A stretch of 59,378 nucleotides of DNA from Clostridium sp. (GCA_023664775.1 JAMPEW010000016.1:1-59378), one strand, 5' to 3'. Shown: positions 46,897 to 56,403, numbered from the stretch's first letter. Program-made: numbers and translations. The notes: generated by a model from the sequence alone, not told the origin.

Positions 46897-47259
46897 TTAT
46901 AAGTCTAAGATTTTAATAATTGTACTCTTTATCTGCTCTACATCAAAAGGCTTTGGAATAAAGTCTGCCGCTCCGCTCTGTACAGCCTCTATCAGATTGT
47001 GCTTTTGTCCGGCAGCAGTTACCATAATAACCTTTGCATCAGGAAACTCAGCTTTTATCTTCTTTAATGACTGTATGCCGTCCATAACCGGCATTGTAAT
47101 ATCCATTGTAACCAAATCAGGCTTATGCTGAACATACATGTCATAGCCTTCCTGCCCGTTTGTTGCCTCACCTACAATCTCATAGCCTTCCCCTTCAAGT
47201 ACACCACGCAAAATTCTTCTTGATGTTCTTGAATCATCAACAATTAATATATTTGCCAT
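46897..47259 (-). CDS. cheY: CheY-like response regulator
   Basis: A 120-residue stand-alone receiver domain. The acidic pocket is VDDSR at residues 7-11, the phospho-acceptor Asp is in LVTMDITMPVMDG near residue 55, the Thr switch is in VMVTAAGQK and the conserved Lys is in IPKPFDVE. With no output domain it should act by protein contact, as CheY does at the flagellar switch. It lies 22 bases downstream of the CheX-like gene, so both are produced together. AGGATGAAGGAAT precedes the ATG. Confidence 0.92.
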   Translation of the reverse strand: MANILIVDDSRTSRRILRGVLEGEGYEIVGEATNGQEGYDMYVQHKPDLVTMDITMPVMDGIQSLKKIKAEFPDAKVIMVTAAGQKHNLIEAVQSGAADFIPKPFDVEQIKSTIIKILDL

Positions 47260-47281
47260 ATTCCTTCATCCTTTCACAACC

Positions 47282-48172
47282 TTAATCTATTTTCCACTTA
47301 GCTTCCATACACATGATTATATCAGCACGCTCACCATTTATATAGCATGGCATAACAAACATCTGCCCCTCTGAGCTGATTGTCGTCACATCAGTATACA
47401 TGGAAGGAGGCAGCATATCAATTGTTGTATCCTCCTCGCTGAGCTTTGATGCATAAAGTCCGTTACATACATTGATAAATTCACATACAGCGTCAAGACA
47501 ATCCTCATCGATGCTGTCAAACTTTTCCTTTGCATATGCCTCTCCGATTGGCTGATTGCCGAGTCCTCCCACTCCGATAAACAGCTCATAATCACCCTCA
47601 AAGCTTTGGCTTGCAATATATTTTGAAGTGTATGTCGTTACTTTTTCAAGCTTCTCAAACCGAATTTTATTATCTACAAATCTTACAATATTTCTTGCCA
47701 TCAGCGCAATATAGTCCTTGACAACTGACGGTGCGGAAGCTCCCTTTGTAAACAAAGGAATAATTTTGTCAATATCCGAGCTTTTCAGCGCATCCAAATC
47801 AAGAGCCGTAAGGCGCTGGGTCTTTTTATAATTATTCTGATATTTTTGTATCTCCTCAAGCGTAAACAAATTGCGTTCCACGAGTGCCTGAACAAAAAGC
47901 AAATAAGAATCTCCCTGTTTTTTCAGAAGCTCCGTAACCTGTTCCTCAGTAAGATAACCCTTTTCAACGGCAATATCACCAAAACGTGCATCCTTCATAG
48001 CCTGAAGCTGGTTTACCTCATCAGTCTGCGCCTCTGACATATATCCTGCACTTACGGCGAGAAGTCCCATTTTTACCCTTGCGTGTCTGCTGGCTTCAAT
48101 TATTTCACTATATTGCTCGCTGGAAAGAACTCCTATATCCTGCAAGTATTTACCAAAATATACACCAAACAT
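47282..48172 (-). CDS. CheX-like chemotaxis protein with MshEN-like repeats
   Basis: The ATG at 48172 follows AAAAGGAGGATTGAC, giving 296 residues. An earlier start at 48217 falls upstream of the -10 and is rejected. The N-terminal half repeats a short helical motif (YLQDIGVLSSEQ; IAVEKGYLTEEQ; LVERNLFTLEE), like MshEN or type II secretion GspE N-terminal domains. The C-terminal 150 residues resemble CheC/CheX-type phosphatases (DCLDAVCEFINVCNGLYASKLS carries the ExxN-like site). It may dephosphorylate CheY. MshEN domains bind c-di-GMP in other proteins, so a link with the nearby GGDEF-EAL protein is plausible. Confidence 0.72.
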   Translation of the reverse strand: MFGVYFGKYLQDIGVLSSEQYSEIIEASRHARVKMGLLAVSAGYMSEAQTDEVNQLQAMKDARFGDIAVEKGYLTEEQVTELLKKQGDSYLLFVQALVERNLFTLEEIQKYQNNYKKTQRLTALDLDALKSSDIDKIIPLFTKGASAPSVVKDYIALMARNIVRFVDNKIRFEKLEKVTTYTSKYIASQSFEGDYELFIGVGGLGNQPIGEAYAKEKFDSIDEDCLDAVCEFINVCNGLYASKLSEEDTTIDMLPPSMYTDVTTISSEGQMFVMPCYINGERADIIMCMEAKWKID

Positions 48173-48208
48173 GTCAATCCTCCTTTTTTCTTCTAACTCA
48201 TATTTTGA

Positions 48209-48237
48209 ATTATACACAAAAGCAGTCGGAAAATCAA
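48209..48237 (-). promoter_or_regulatory. Promoter of the CheX-like/CheY unit
   Basis: On the minus strand TTGATT and TATAAT are spaced by 17 bases, 36 bases before the ATG at 48172. Confidence 0.8.
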
Positions 48238-48340
48238 CTTGATTATTTGCAAAATCTCCATTGCATATGTCTTATTGTACAACTACATTTCAACTATACC
48301 TGCATTCTGGCAATTGCGCATTCCGTCCATCAAATATTTA

Positions 48341-48369
48341 TTGATAATTAACTGGATTTTTTATATAAT
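48341..48369 (+). promoter_or_regulatory. Promoter of the GGDEF-EAL gene
   Basis: TTGATA and TATAAT are spaced by 17 bases, about 75 bases before the gene. It diverges from the CheX-like promoter. Confidence 0.8.
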
Positions 48370-48443
48370 ATACATGTTATTTATGTATTTGTTTTATTCA
48401 TTTTTACAAATAGTATTCAGTTTTTCACAATTGGAGTGGTATT

Positions 48444-50867
48444 ATGTCTATTAAGAAAACCTTGAGGCTGTCACTGCTTCTTTTGGCAACACTGCCATTA
48501 ATAGTCGTAACAGCGATTACATATTGTATATCATACGCTAAATACCTTGATATTGCCAGATGCTCGGCTGAGGACTTGGCAAAAAATTATGCTGCCGGCT
48601 TCAATGTGCAGCTTAATATGCAGATTGCCATGATTGAAGGTCTTTCCAATTCTATCAATGTCCAGTACCTTACCCTCGAAAATTACAACGGCATTTCCTT
48701 TGGCAAGGACTCTGCCTATTATCAGAGTGTTTTGGACGAATTCAAGGCAAACTCTGACTATTCATACGGCACAATCGACATATATTTATATGACATAAAC
48801 GGGTATTACGTTGCAGGAACCGATGAAGCTATGACAGGCGACTGGGAGGAATATATGGAAATATCGGTCAACAGCATTACAGAAACGAACGTAATGCAGG
48901 CTTCCAACATCAACAAACGGTCGGACAGCATAGAAATTATTACTCCCGTCATTGCGAAAAAGACAATCGTAGGGCTTTTACGTGCAAATATTTCCGCAGA
49001 TTATTTCGGTTCGTTTATGCCTGAAAACGGAACCGTTGCCATTTTGACCGGAAAGGACAGCTTTTTATTCCCTGATTACGCTTTCAGCAAGGATTCCAAA
49101 ATACAGGATGCAGTGTCCGCCCTTTGGGATGCCCACGAAAGCAGCGGTTATATTACAAATAAACGCTCAAGCATAAACCATCTTTACGGCTATTCCGTAT
49201 TACCTGATTTTGATTGGATTTACATTATAAAGGTTGATAATTCCTCCTATAGCAGTGTTTTTTCAACCATGCCAATCATTCTTTTGCTTATGCTTTTCAT
49301 ATTATTTATCATAACCTTCCGGATAAGCCATAATCTTGTTCACAAATATACGGCTCCTATCCTTACCTTAAAGGATAACATGACTGAGGCTGCATCGGGA
49401 CATTTGGACGTAACATGCGACATAGAATCAGACGATGAGTTTGGCGAGCTTTCCACAAGCTTTAACTCCATGATGAACATCATAGCAAGCAACTACAATC
49501 AGCTTACCGAATCACACAAGCTGCTTGAGGCAAACGAGGCACTTTTAAAAAAGAACTATGCACATATAGAGCAGCTTGCCTACCATGACGGACTTACGGG
49601 ACTTTACAACAGAGTTGCCTTTATGAAATATGCACACGAAATTTTTTCAGAGGCAAGCAAGCATTTCCACAAAAATGCCATTTTCTTTATTGACCTTGAT
49701 AATTTTAAAAATGTAAACGATACGCTTGGACATGACTACGGCGATATGCTGCTGAAACAGGTTGCCGAACAGCTTACCTCCTACATATCCAAAAGGGATC
49801 TTCTTGCACGGACAGGCGGCGATGAATTTCTTATATTGAAAAGCAACTATACAGCCAACGAGGAGCTTAAGGAATTTGCAAATGTTCTTATCAGCATTGT
49901 GCAGCATCCATTCGACCTTGACGGAGAGCCTGCACATGTTTCCATGAGCGTAGGCATCGCATGCTTTCCAAATGACGGGCTTACCGTAAGCGAGCTTATC
50001 AAAAATGCCGACATTGCAATGTATTGTGCAAAGACGGCAGGTAAAAACAGCTTCCGCTTCTTCAACAGCTACATGGAGGATGCAGTAAACAGAAAGAGCG
50101 ATTTAGTTGAAATTCTTTCTACCGTCATTGAAAAAAATGAGGTTTATTTAAACTATCAGCCACAGGTAAATGTTATCACAAATAAAATCACTGGTTTTGA
50201 GGCTCTCATGCGTATTGAATCAGAGCTTGCAGGCTTTATTCCGCCTACGGAATTTATACCGGTTGCAGAGGATAACGGACTGATACACCAGCTCGGCGAG
50301 TGGGCTTTAATCGAGGCATGCAGCTTTAACCAGTCTCTCATTGAAAATGGATATGATCCTCTCAGGGTATCCGTAAACGTATCTACTGCACAGCTCAAGG
50401 ACGTGCGCCTTATCGATATCATAAGATCCATACCGGAAAAAACCGGCATGGACCTAAAATATTTAGAAATTGAAATTACGGAAAGCATCCTTATGGATTC
50501 CTTTGAACATAACCTCAGCCTGATAAAGGAGATGAAAACACTCGGCGTCACAATTGCCCTTGACGATTTTGGAACCGGCTACTCCTCCTTTAATTACCTT
50601 ACAAGAATACCGATAGACACCCTTAAAATTGACAAGTCATTTATTCAGGAAATATGCAGCAATGAAAAGGATCGTTTTATAGCTGATTCCATCATTTCCC
50701 TTGCACACAAGATGAATATATCAGTTGTTGCCGAGGGTGTTGAAAATTCTGAGCAGCTTGAAATTCTCCAGGCGCAGTTCTGCGATACCCTTCAGGGCTT
50801 CCTGTTCTCCAAGCCTGTAACCGGAGCAGAATTTATTGCGCTTTTAAAAGAGAACGCAAAATTATAA
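48444..50867 (+). CDS. GGDEF-EAL c-di-GMP enzyme with sensor domain
   Basis: An 807-residue protein with two membrane helices around an extracytoplasmic Cache-type sensor (about residues 30-275), a HAMP segment (YTAPILTLKDNMTEA), a GGDEF domain with intact RTGGDEFL near residue 457, and an EAL domain with FEALMRIES near 585 and DDFGTGYSSFNYL later. Both motifs are intact, so it may make or break c-di-GMP, depending on signals. Its promoter is divergent from that of the CheX-like gene. Its 3' end overlaps the adhesin gene on the other strand. Confidence 0.96.
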   Translation: MSIKKTLRLSLLLLATLPLIVVTAITYCISYAKYLDIARCSAEDLAKNYAAGFNVQLNMQIAMIEGLSNSINVQYLTLENYNGISFGKDSAYYQSVLDEFKANSDYSYGTIDIYLYDINGYYVAGTDEAMTGDWEEYMEISVNSITETNVMQASNINKRSDSIEIITPVIAKKTIVGLLRANISADYFGSFMPENGTVAILTGKDSFLFPDYAFSKDSKIQDAVSALWDAHESSGYITNKRSSINHLYGYSVLPDFDWIYIIKVDNSSYSSVFSTMPIILLLMLFILFIITFRISHNLVHKYTAPILTLKDNMTEAASGHLDVTCDIESDDEFGELSTSFNSMMNIIASNYNQLTESHKLLEANEALLKKNYAHIEQLAYHDGLTGLYNRVAFMKYAHEIFSEASKHFHKNAIFFIDLDNFKNVNDTLGHDYGDMLLKQVAEQLTSYISKRDLLARTGGDEFLILKSNYTANEELKEFANVLISIVQHPFDLDGEPAHVSMSVGIACFPNDGLTVSELIKNADIAMYCAKTAGKNSFRFFNSYMEDAVNRKSDLVEILSTVIEKNEVYLNYQPQVNVITNKITGFEALMRIESELAGFIPPTEFIPVAEDNGLIHQLGEWALIEACSFNQSLIENGYDPLRVSVNVSTAQLKDVRLIDIIRSIPEKTGMDLKYLEIEITESILMDSFEHNLSLIKEMKTLGVTIALDDFGTGYSSFNYLTRIPIDTLKIDKSFIQEICSNEKDRFIADSIISLAHKMNISVVAEGVENSEQLEILQAQFCDTLQGFLFSKPVTGAEFIALLKENAKL

Positions 50868-53800
50868 TAATAAGGCTAACTGCACTAAGCAGCACCACAC
50901 ATATGAGCGGATGAAAGCTGTCTCCTGTTTGTGGTGTTGTTTTTTCAAAGGTTCCTGTTTCCCCAAGCACAAGCTTAGTCCTCTCATTATATATTGTAAT
51001 TTCCTGATTGTTCTCCTCAAATGTAAATTCTATTTCCTCTGCTTTCTCATAGCCTTCAGGCGCTTCCTCCTCTGTAAGAATATACTTATTTCCAAGCGTA
51101 AGCCCTTTTGTAATATGCGCCTCGTCATCAGAAATCCACTTATCAACAAGCCGTCCGTCCTCATCATAAATACAAAGCGTCGCATATTTCACATTATCTT
51201 CCGTTTCTTTATCCTTCTTGAAAATCCTTGTTGTCGTGAGGTCATTTTCCACCTCCACGCTTACCTCAACATATTCCGTCCTTTCGTCTGCATAGGCAAT
51301 TTCTGTCTCAATCGGCTTATCTAAGCACACATATCCGGGAAGCGTCTTATCCTCAACAATATAATATTTTCCTATAGGAAGATGCTCCACAGTACAATAT
51401 GGCGTCTCCATATTTACTGTCATTTCCTCCACCTTTTCATCCTTGGAATAAAGCTTTACCCTGTTGCCGTTTTCATCAACATTATAGTCGTATGTATAGA
51501 TATCCTCCGCCGCATAAAGAGAAAACAACGTATTTTCAAGGATTTGATTTTCGTCCATCGGGGTATCGGCACTTTGCTTTTCCACAATTCGATTTTCGGC
51601 AGATAATATAACACCCATGAAGTCATCCTTTAATTCATAAGCCTTTCTTATCGTTATGCTTCCATATACGGGATAATTTGGAAATTCAACATTAATTACA
51701 GGCTCTCCCTCCTGCAGCTCATACGGCAAGTCAGAATCTATTTTTATTGTTACAGTTTCCTTAGATAAGGCATACCCCTCCTTTGGACAGCCTATCTCCT
51801 CTATCCTGTACTCGCCTGCTTTAAGAGGCTTTGGCAGCATTAAATATCCCTCATCATTTGTTGCAAACACGCTGATATGCTCCTTTTTCGGATAGCTTAT
51901 CTCCTGCTCAACATAGCAGTCATTATTTATATCGTACACCTTAAATTCATAGCCGGGCCTCAGTATTGTTTTTCCCGTAGCCGCATCCACCTTTTTAATA
52001 ACAAGCCTTGCCATAAATTCATCGTCATTAAAAATTCTCCAAACCTTAGGCTCCACACTGTCCTCGTTAATTGTCACAATAAAGTCCTGAATCGGCTTAT
52101 ATCCCGACGGTATTGTCGTTTCCTTTACGATATAGGTACCATAAGGAAGTCTCGTACTGCATGCATAACCTCTTTCATCAGTAAATATTTCACAGCCGCC
52201 ATCAACAGAAGCAGGATAAGGCTTAGCAGTGCTAAAATCATATTCCCCATTTTCCTTTATTTCAAGGTCAGACAAAAGCCATACCGTAAAGCCTGCATGT
52301 TCTATTAAAAGCTGTTCATCTCCCCTGTTTCCTCCAACCTTTACAAGCTGAAATGCCTGGCTTTTAACCCTGTCTGATACTATCCGCTTTGCTTTAATAA
52401 CCCCGCTTGTCCCATCGCTAACGGAACAATCTATGTCATATTCTGTTTCATCAAGAACATATCCCTCAGGGGCGCTAAGCTCTTTCGCATAATATTTTCC
52501 AAGATATAAATTATCAAGACCTCCTTTACAGTCTTCGCCGATTGTTATTTGACCGATAAGGTCGCCAGCCCGATATTTTACCTCTGCATTTTTATCAGGA
52601 TATATGATGTCCTCCCTCGCATAAATTCCATACACGGCACCACTTAAAGACGCATCTCCCTGCGGCATATTTCCCTGTGTATCAGCGTCCTGTTTCTCAA
52701 GCTCAATTTCAGCCCTGACCCTCTTATCTTTAAGCAGAATGCTGTTTTTTTCTCCATTTGATACATTTGCCATGCAGACGCTTTCATCCGTTACATATCC
52801 GTAAGGTGCATGAAGCTCCTTTATATAATATTTGCCGGAAGGAATATCCCTTAAATATGCCCTTCCCTCGTTATCCGTCGTAACCTCATACAGCTTATTT
52901 GTACATCCCTCATCTGCATAAATTCCATAAACGGCATTTGGAAGCACCACATTTGTCTCATCATCCTTTTTGATAAGCTCCAAATCCCCGCCCGGATAAT
53001 CAGCAGATATATTTGCAGAAATTTCCTTGCCATATGGTACAACCATGAAATCCTGATAGGAGCTGTGTCCCAATACAAGTGCATCCTCTGTTTCAGGAAC
53101 TGTCGATGTGCAGATAAGTCCGACTTTTTTATTATTTACATTCTGCTTTGGAACCTTCAAATGAATATATCTTTCAAAGGCACTGACATACCATATGTTT
53201 TCAATAACACAGCCTGCTATGTATTCCTCCCCTTGCGCAGGAGCGATACTATTGATATAACAATTTTTTGAGCTTGCCTTTACATAATAATTGAAATAGC
53301 CGCCACTTAGCACAGGCTCGGGTTTTCCGACAACGCCAAACGTTCCATTTTCATTTTTGGCAGCCCATTCCACTGTCAGGGCATATTCATTATCCGTGTT
53401 TGAATATAACACGTTCTGTATGGCAACAACATCATGTACAGCATTTCTTCCATTTGCTATGTCGGTTATGGTAACATCATTTCCCGATGCCGCATCATCA
53501 ATTCCACTATAGGCAATCATCCTCCTGTGGATTGCAAATGCCGTGGCAGCCCTTGCCTCCTCGCTGGTACATTCATAAATCGTTTTTCCTATGATAAGAC
53601 CTGTTTTATATTCAGGATTTTTCATATCCCCGCCCACAATATATGAGCCATATTTTAACGGATATCCATTTGAGGCAATCGCCGTAACCGCCTTGTGCAG
53701 ATAACTTGAATTGCATATTGCCCCACTGTTAGGCGTATATACATTATCAACTCCCACGGCAGGTATTTGGTCAGATTGGGTGCAGTAAGCAACCTGTCCG

Positions 53801-54000
53801 TTTCCGTCTACATAAAAGAACCTTATCCAATCAAAATATGTACCGCTTCCCGTTATATATTCCCTGAAATCTCCTCCCTCCGAATAAATAATACAGCTTT
53901 CCGATGCCGCCGTGTTTTTCATGTTCAGTACCCCTGCGGCAAGGAAAATCAAAATTCCACATACAAAAAATAACACTTTGCACAATTTACTTTTATACAT
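50833..54000 (-). CDS. Sortase-anchored SpaA/Cna-B adhesin with thioester-type head
   Basis: The ATG at 54000 follows GGAGGATATTT, giving about 1,055 residues. Order: signal peptide; a thioester-domain-like head (VAYCTQSDQIP with Cys73, and TAFAIHRRM near 153); at least seven SpaA/Cna-B repeats (KYYIKELHAPYGYVTDE, YYAKELSAPEGYVLDE, TYIVKETTIPSGYKP, KYYIVEDKTLPGYV); and a C-terminal sorting signal TPQTGD, hydrophobic helix and LLKAQ. Isopeptide bonds in the repeats would stiffen a surface stalk. The usual TQxAIW glutamine of thioester heads is Ala here. Confidence 0.9.
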   Translation of the reverse strand: MYKSKLCKVLFFVCGILIFLAAGVLNMKNTAASESCIIYSEGGDFREYITGSGTYFDWIRFFYVDGNGQVAYCTQSDQIPAVGVDNVYTPNSGAICNSSYLHKAVTAIASNGYPLKYGSYIVGGDMKNPEYKTGLIIGKTIYECTSEEARAATAFAIHRRMIAYSGIDDAASGNDVTITDIANGRNAVHDVVAIQNVLYSNTDNEYALTVEWAAKNENGTFGVVGKPEPVLSGGYFNYYVKASSKNCYINSIAPAQGEEYIAGCVIENIWYVSAFERYIHLKVPKQNVNNKKVGLICTSTVPETEDALVLGHSSYQDFMVVPYGKEISANISADYPGGDLELIKKDDETNVVLPNAVYGIYADEGCTNKLYEVTTDNEGRAYLRDIPSGKYYIKELHAPYGYVTDESVCMANVSNGEKNSILLKDKRVRAEIELEKQDADTQGNMPQGDASLSGAVYGIYAREDIIYPDKNAEVKYRAGDLIGQITIGEDCKGGLDNLYLGKYYAKELSAPEGYVLDETEYDIDCSVSDGTSGVIKAKRIVSDRVKSQAFQLVKVGGNRGDEQLLIEHAGFTVWLLSDLEIKENGEYDFSTAKPYPASVDGGCEIFTDERGYACSTRLPYGTYIVKETTIPSGYKPIQDFIVTINEDSVEPKVWRIFNDDEFMARLVIKKVDAATGKTILRPGYEFKVYDINNDCYVEQEISYPKKEHISVFATNDEGYLMLPKPLKAGEYRIEEIGCPKEGYALSKETVTIKIDSDLPYELQEGEPVINVEFPNYPVYGSITIRKAYELKDDFMGVILSAENRIVEKQSADTPMDENQILENTLFSLYAAEDIYTYDYNVDENGNRVKLYSKDEKVEEMTVNMETPYCTVEHLPIGKYYIVEDKTLPGYVCLDKPIETEIAYADERTEYVEVSVEVENDLTTTRIFKKDKETEDNVKYATLCIYDEDGRLVDKWISDDEAHITKGLTLGNKYILTEEEAPEGYEKAEEIEFTFEENNQEITIYNERTKLVLGETGTFEKTTPQTGDSFHPLICVVLLSAVSLIIIILRSLLKAQ

Positions 54001-54092
54001 AAATATCCTCCATAAATTTTGCAAAGGCTTATGTTTTGGGGAAATCCAAATAGCTGATTTTGAAATATAGAAACTTGTTTTAGAGTGCTTAC

Positions 54093-54121
54093 ATACTACA
54101 TTATTTATGCGTGTATGTCAA
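54093..54121 (-). promoter_or_regulatory. Promoter of the adhesin gene
   Basis: On the minus strand TTGACA and TAGTAT are spaced by 17 bases, about 90 bases before the ATG. Confidence 0.75.
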
Positions 54122-54227
54122 GATGAAATTTAATTTTATTACAATTTTTTTACTATTTTTAAATGTCAAATTATACTATTGTCATTTACGTTTTTACTAT
54201 TTTTAATTTTATAAAATTCCAAGCGAT

Positions 54228-54527
54228 TTAATCATAATAACGAAACTTATACCCATCCTCCGGCTCACCAATTTCATAGCCTAAGGCTTCCGTTAATTTC
54301 TGTTTTAATTCGGCATACCATCCTTGCCATATATCATCAGGCATTGTTCCATATATTTGAATTCCACTTGGTTCAAGTGATGCTGACAACTGAATATCAT
54401 CACCCCTCCACTCAGGAAAGTTTACATTTTCATTCCAATAAGGCATTGACCGATATATTTCATCAATCTTATGCCATACTTCATCTGGTGCGCTATAGTG
54501 AATATTTAAGTTAATATCTATTTGCAT
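54228..54527 (-). CDS. Small hypothetical protein (99 aa)
   Basis: A small acidic protein beginning MQIDINLNIHYSAPDEVWHKIDEIYRSMPYW (split for reading) and ending EPEDGYKFRYYD. It is rich in Trp and Tyr and probably alpha/beta. I recall similar stand-alone proteins in Firmicutes, some near toxin genes as possible immunity proteins, but I cannot name the family and no toxin is adjacent here. GGAGGATATGTTAT precedes the start. It lies between the adhesin promoter region and the antiporter. Confidence 0.75.
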   Translation of the reverse strand: MQIDINLNIHYSAPDEVWHKIDEIYRSMPYWNENVNFPEWRGDDIQLSASLEPSGIQIYGTMPDDIWQGWYAELKQKLTEALGYEIGEPEDGYKFRYYD

Positions 54528-54563
54528 ATAACATATCCTCCATATCCTTTATAATAAACAGCA

Positions 54564-55619
54564 TTAATTATAATTCATGTAAAGGATATATGCGAAATAT
54601 GCCGCATAAACAACAAGCATTAATATACCGCCCTTTTTATCCAGCTTTTTGTTTTTCATAACACAGAGGAACAAAAGAACCACAGCAATAATTGCCACAA
54701 CCGCATCCTTGATAAATGCCGTTGCAAATGCAACAGGAAGGCTCGCAGCAATATTTGACACGATTGTTGAAAGACCTACAACAAACAGTATGTTAAATAT
54801 GTTGCTGCCGACTATATTTCCTATGGCAATATCCACCTTGCCCTGCTTTGCCGCTGTCGCTGAGGTCACAAGCTCAGGGAGAGAGGTTCCAAATGCCACT
54901 ACCGTAAGACCAATCAGTCTGTCGTCCATGCCAAGCTTTCCAGCCACATATGTTGCTGCATCCACAGTTACGTTACTTCCAATAACGATACAGACACCGC
55001 CAAGCACAACAAAAAATATAAGCTTCAGCATCGTATCTTTTTCTGTAACAACTGTTGTGTCATCATCTGCTTCTCCATTCTTAGCAGATTTTACAAGATA
55101 GACCATAAATATCGCCATAAGCACAATCAATATAATACCATCAAGAAGTGAAAGCTCTCCACCCAAAATACCAAGCGCAAGTAGTACAGCGGTTATAAAA
55201 ATAACAAATGGTATCTCTATTCTAAAGGTATTTTTCTTTATTGGAAGCGCAGCGATACATGAGGCAACACCAAGTATCAGAAGAACATTCATGATATTGC
55301 TGCCAATAACATTTCCAACCGTAATTCCTGCATTTCTATTTACAGCCGCCTTTATGCTTATTGCAGCCTCAGGCAGCGAGGTTCCAAATGCCACAATCGT
55401 AAGCCCGATTACCATCTGTGGTATATTGAACTTTGTAGCAATTTTTGACGCTCCGTCCACAAATATATCAGCGCCCTTAATAAGAAGCACAAAGCCCGCA
55501 ACAATAAGTGCAATATTAAAAATCATTTGGATTGCCGTAGTTTCAGGCAGCACATTAAGATATGACAATACCACAAGTCCAACAACCAAAATTCCTATCA
55601 CTACGCTTTTTTTATTCAT
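54564..55619 (-). CDS. Calcium/sodium antiporter (CaCA family)
   Basis: The ATG at 55619 follows GGAGGAAAGT, giving 351 residues. It is a YrbG-type K+-independent Ca2+/Na+ exchanger of about ten helices. The two inverted alpha-repeats each carry the ion-binding motif: VAFGTSLPEAAISI with GNVIGSNIMNVLL, and VAFGTSLPELVTSA with GNIVGSNIFNILF. It exports Ca2+ using the Na+ gradient. An array of eight 17-bp repeats lies immediately upstream, between it and the HD protein gene. Confidence 0.96.
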   Translation of the reverse strand: MNKKSVVIGILVVGLVVLSYLNVLPETTAIQMIFNIALIVAGFVLLIKGADIFVDGASKIATKFNIPQMVIGLTIVAFGTSLPEAAISIKAAVNRNAGITVGNVIGSNIMNVLLILGVASCIAALPIKKNTFRIEIPFVIFITAVLLALGILGGELSLLDGIILIVLMAIFMVYLVKSAKNGEADDDTTVVTEKDTMLKLIFFVVLGGVCIVIGSNVTVDAATYVAGKLGMDDRLIGLTVVAFGTSLPELVTSATAAKQGKVDIAIGNIVGSNIFNILFVVGLSTIVSNIAASLPVAFATAFIKDAVVAIIAVVLLFLCVMKNKKLDKKGGILMLVVYAAYFAYILYMNYN

Positions 55620-55648
55620 ACTTTCCTCCAATATTTTTGCTTTCACTT

Positions 55649-55784
55649 ATTTTTCGCTTGCTTTTAATTTTCTCTTACTTTTAATCTTCGCTTACTTTTA
55701 GTCTTCTCTTGTTTTTAGTCTTCTCTTGTTTTTAATCTTCTCTTGCTTTTAATCTTCTCTTGCTTTTGACTCTCGTTTGCTTTT
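55649..55784. repeat. Tandem array of eight 17-bp repeats
   Basis: The units average AATCTTCTCTTGCTTTT on the plus strand. They fill 136 bases exactly as 8 x 17, and four inner units are nearly identical. The array starts about 30 bases upstream of the antiporter start and its last unit contains the stop codon of the HD gene (55783-55785). The 17-bp period is not a multiple of three. It contains no CRISPR-like spacers. Confidence 0.9.
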
Positions 55785-56403
55785 AGTCTTCATTTTTTTC
55801 GCTTTCACTCACTTTCAAGCTGCTCTTTGGAACCCACTTTATCGTTTCCTTAACCTCAGACACATCGTTCAAATCTATGGAATGAAATACATTCAAATAC
55901 TCTTGCTCCACCTGTTTCATTGTACCTCTATAAAAATCAGGCGTTGCCGCCACATAAGGAGGTTCCTCTGCCAGCTTTACAGCCCCAAACTCCAAAAACT
56001 CATAATAAAGCATCGCATCGTCAATTATACCTACCATCTTTTCCTCATATTCCGTAAGGGGACTTCCCAAAAATTTTTCATATATAACAGCTGAAAGTCT
56101 TTCCTCTATTTTCTGATATTCCTCAAGGTACTTTTTTACAGGCCTTGTCACATCTGATATGTAGCTTTCCACTGCATCATGCAGCAGGCAGGCAAGCTTT
56201 ACTCTCGGAGTTTCACGTCTTGCACATGCCTCCTCATAGCAATTCAGGCAGTGGGCAGCAACGGAATAAAATGTTGCATAATGTCCGTTTGCCCGACATA
56301 AAAGCGAAAGAGAATGTGCAATATCCTCTATCTTTATATCGTCTGCCACCGGCTCCAAGGGTCTGAAATTTATCTTGCTGTAGGTTGTTATATAATCCGT
56401 CAT
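55783..56403 (-). CDS. HD-domain phosphohydrolase (YfbR-like)
   Basis: A 206-residue HD-superfamily protein like YfbR, a 5'-deoxynucleotidase. The metal-binding motif is H...LLHDAVESYISD (residues 42-86): His in AAHCLNCYEE, then HD in LLHDAVE, and a later D in GIIDDAML. It has a short charged C-terminus (SESEKNED). The substrate is likely a nucleoside monophosphate, but related HD proteins differ. Its stop codon falls in the first unit of the 17-bp repeat array. Confidence 0.85.
   Translation of the reverse strand: MTDYITTYSKINFRPLEPVADDIKIEDIAHSLSLLCRANGHYATFYSVAAHCLNCYEEACARRETPRVKLACLLHDAVESYISDVTRPVKKYLEEYQKIEERLSAVIYEKFLGSPLTEYEEKMVGIIDDAMLYYEFLEFGAVKLAEEPPYVAATPDFYRGTMKQVEQEYLNVFHSIDLNDVSEVKETIKWVPKSSLKVSESEKNED

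Noticed and set aside
54025-54227. c-di-GMP riboswitch upstream of the adhesin
   Set aside because: Considered because of the neighbouring c-di-GMP enzyme, but none of the conserved motifs of class I or II is visible.
55649-55784. Repeat array considered as a CRISPR array
   Set aside because: The 17-bp units abut each other exactly with no spacers, and no cas genes are present.
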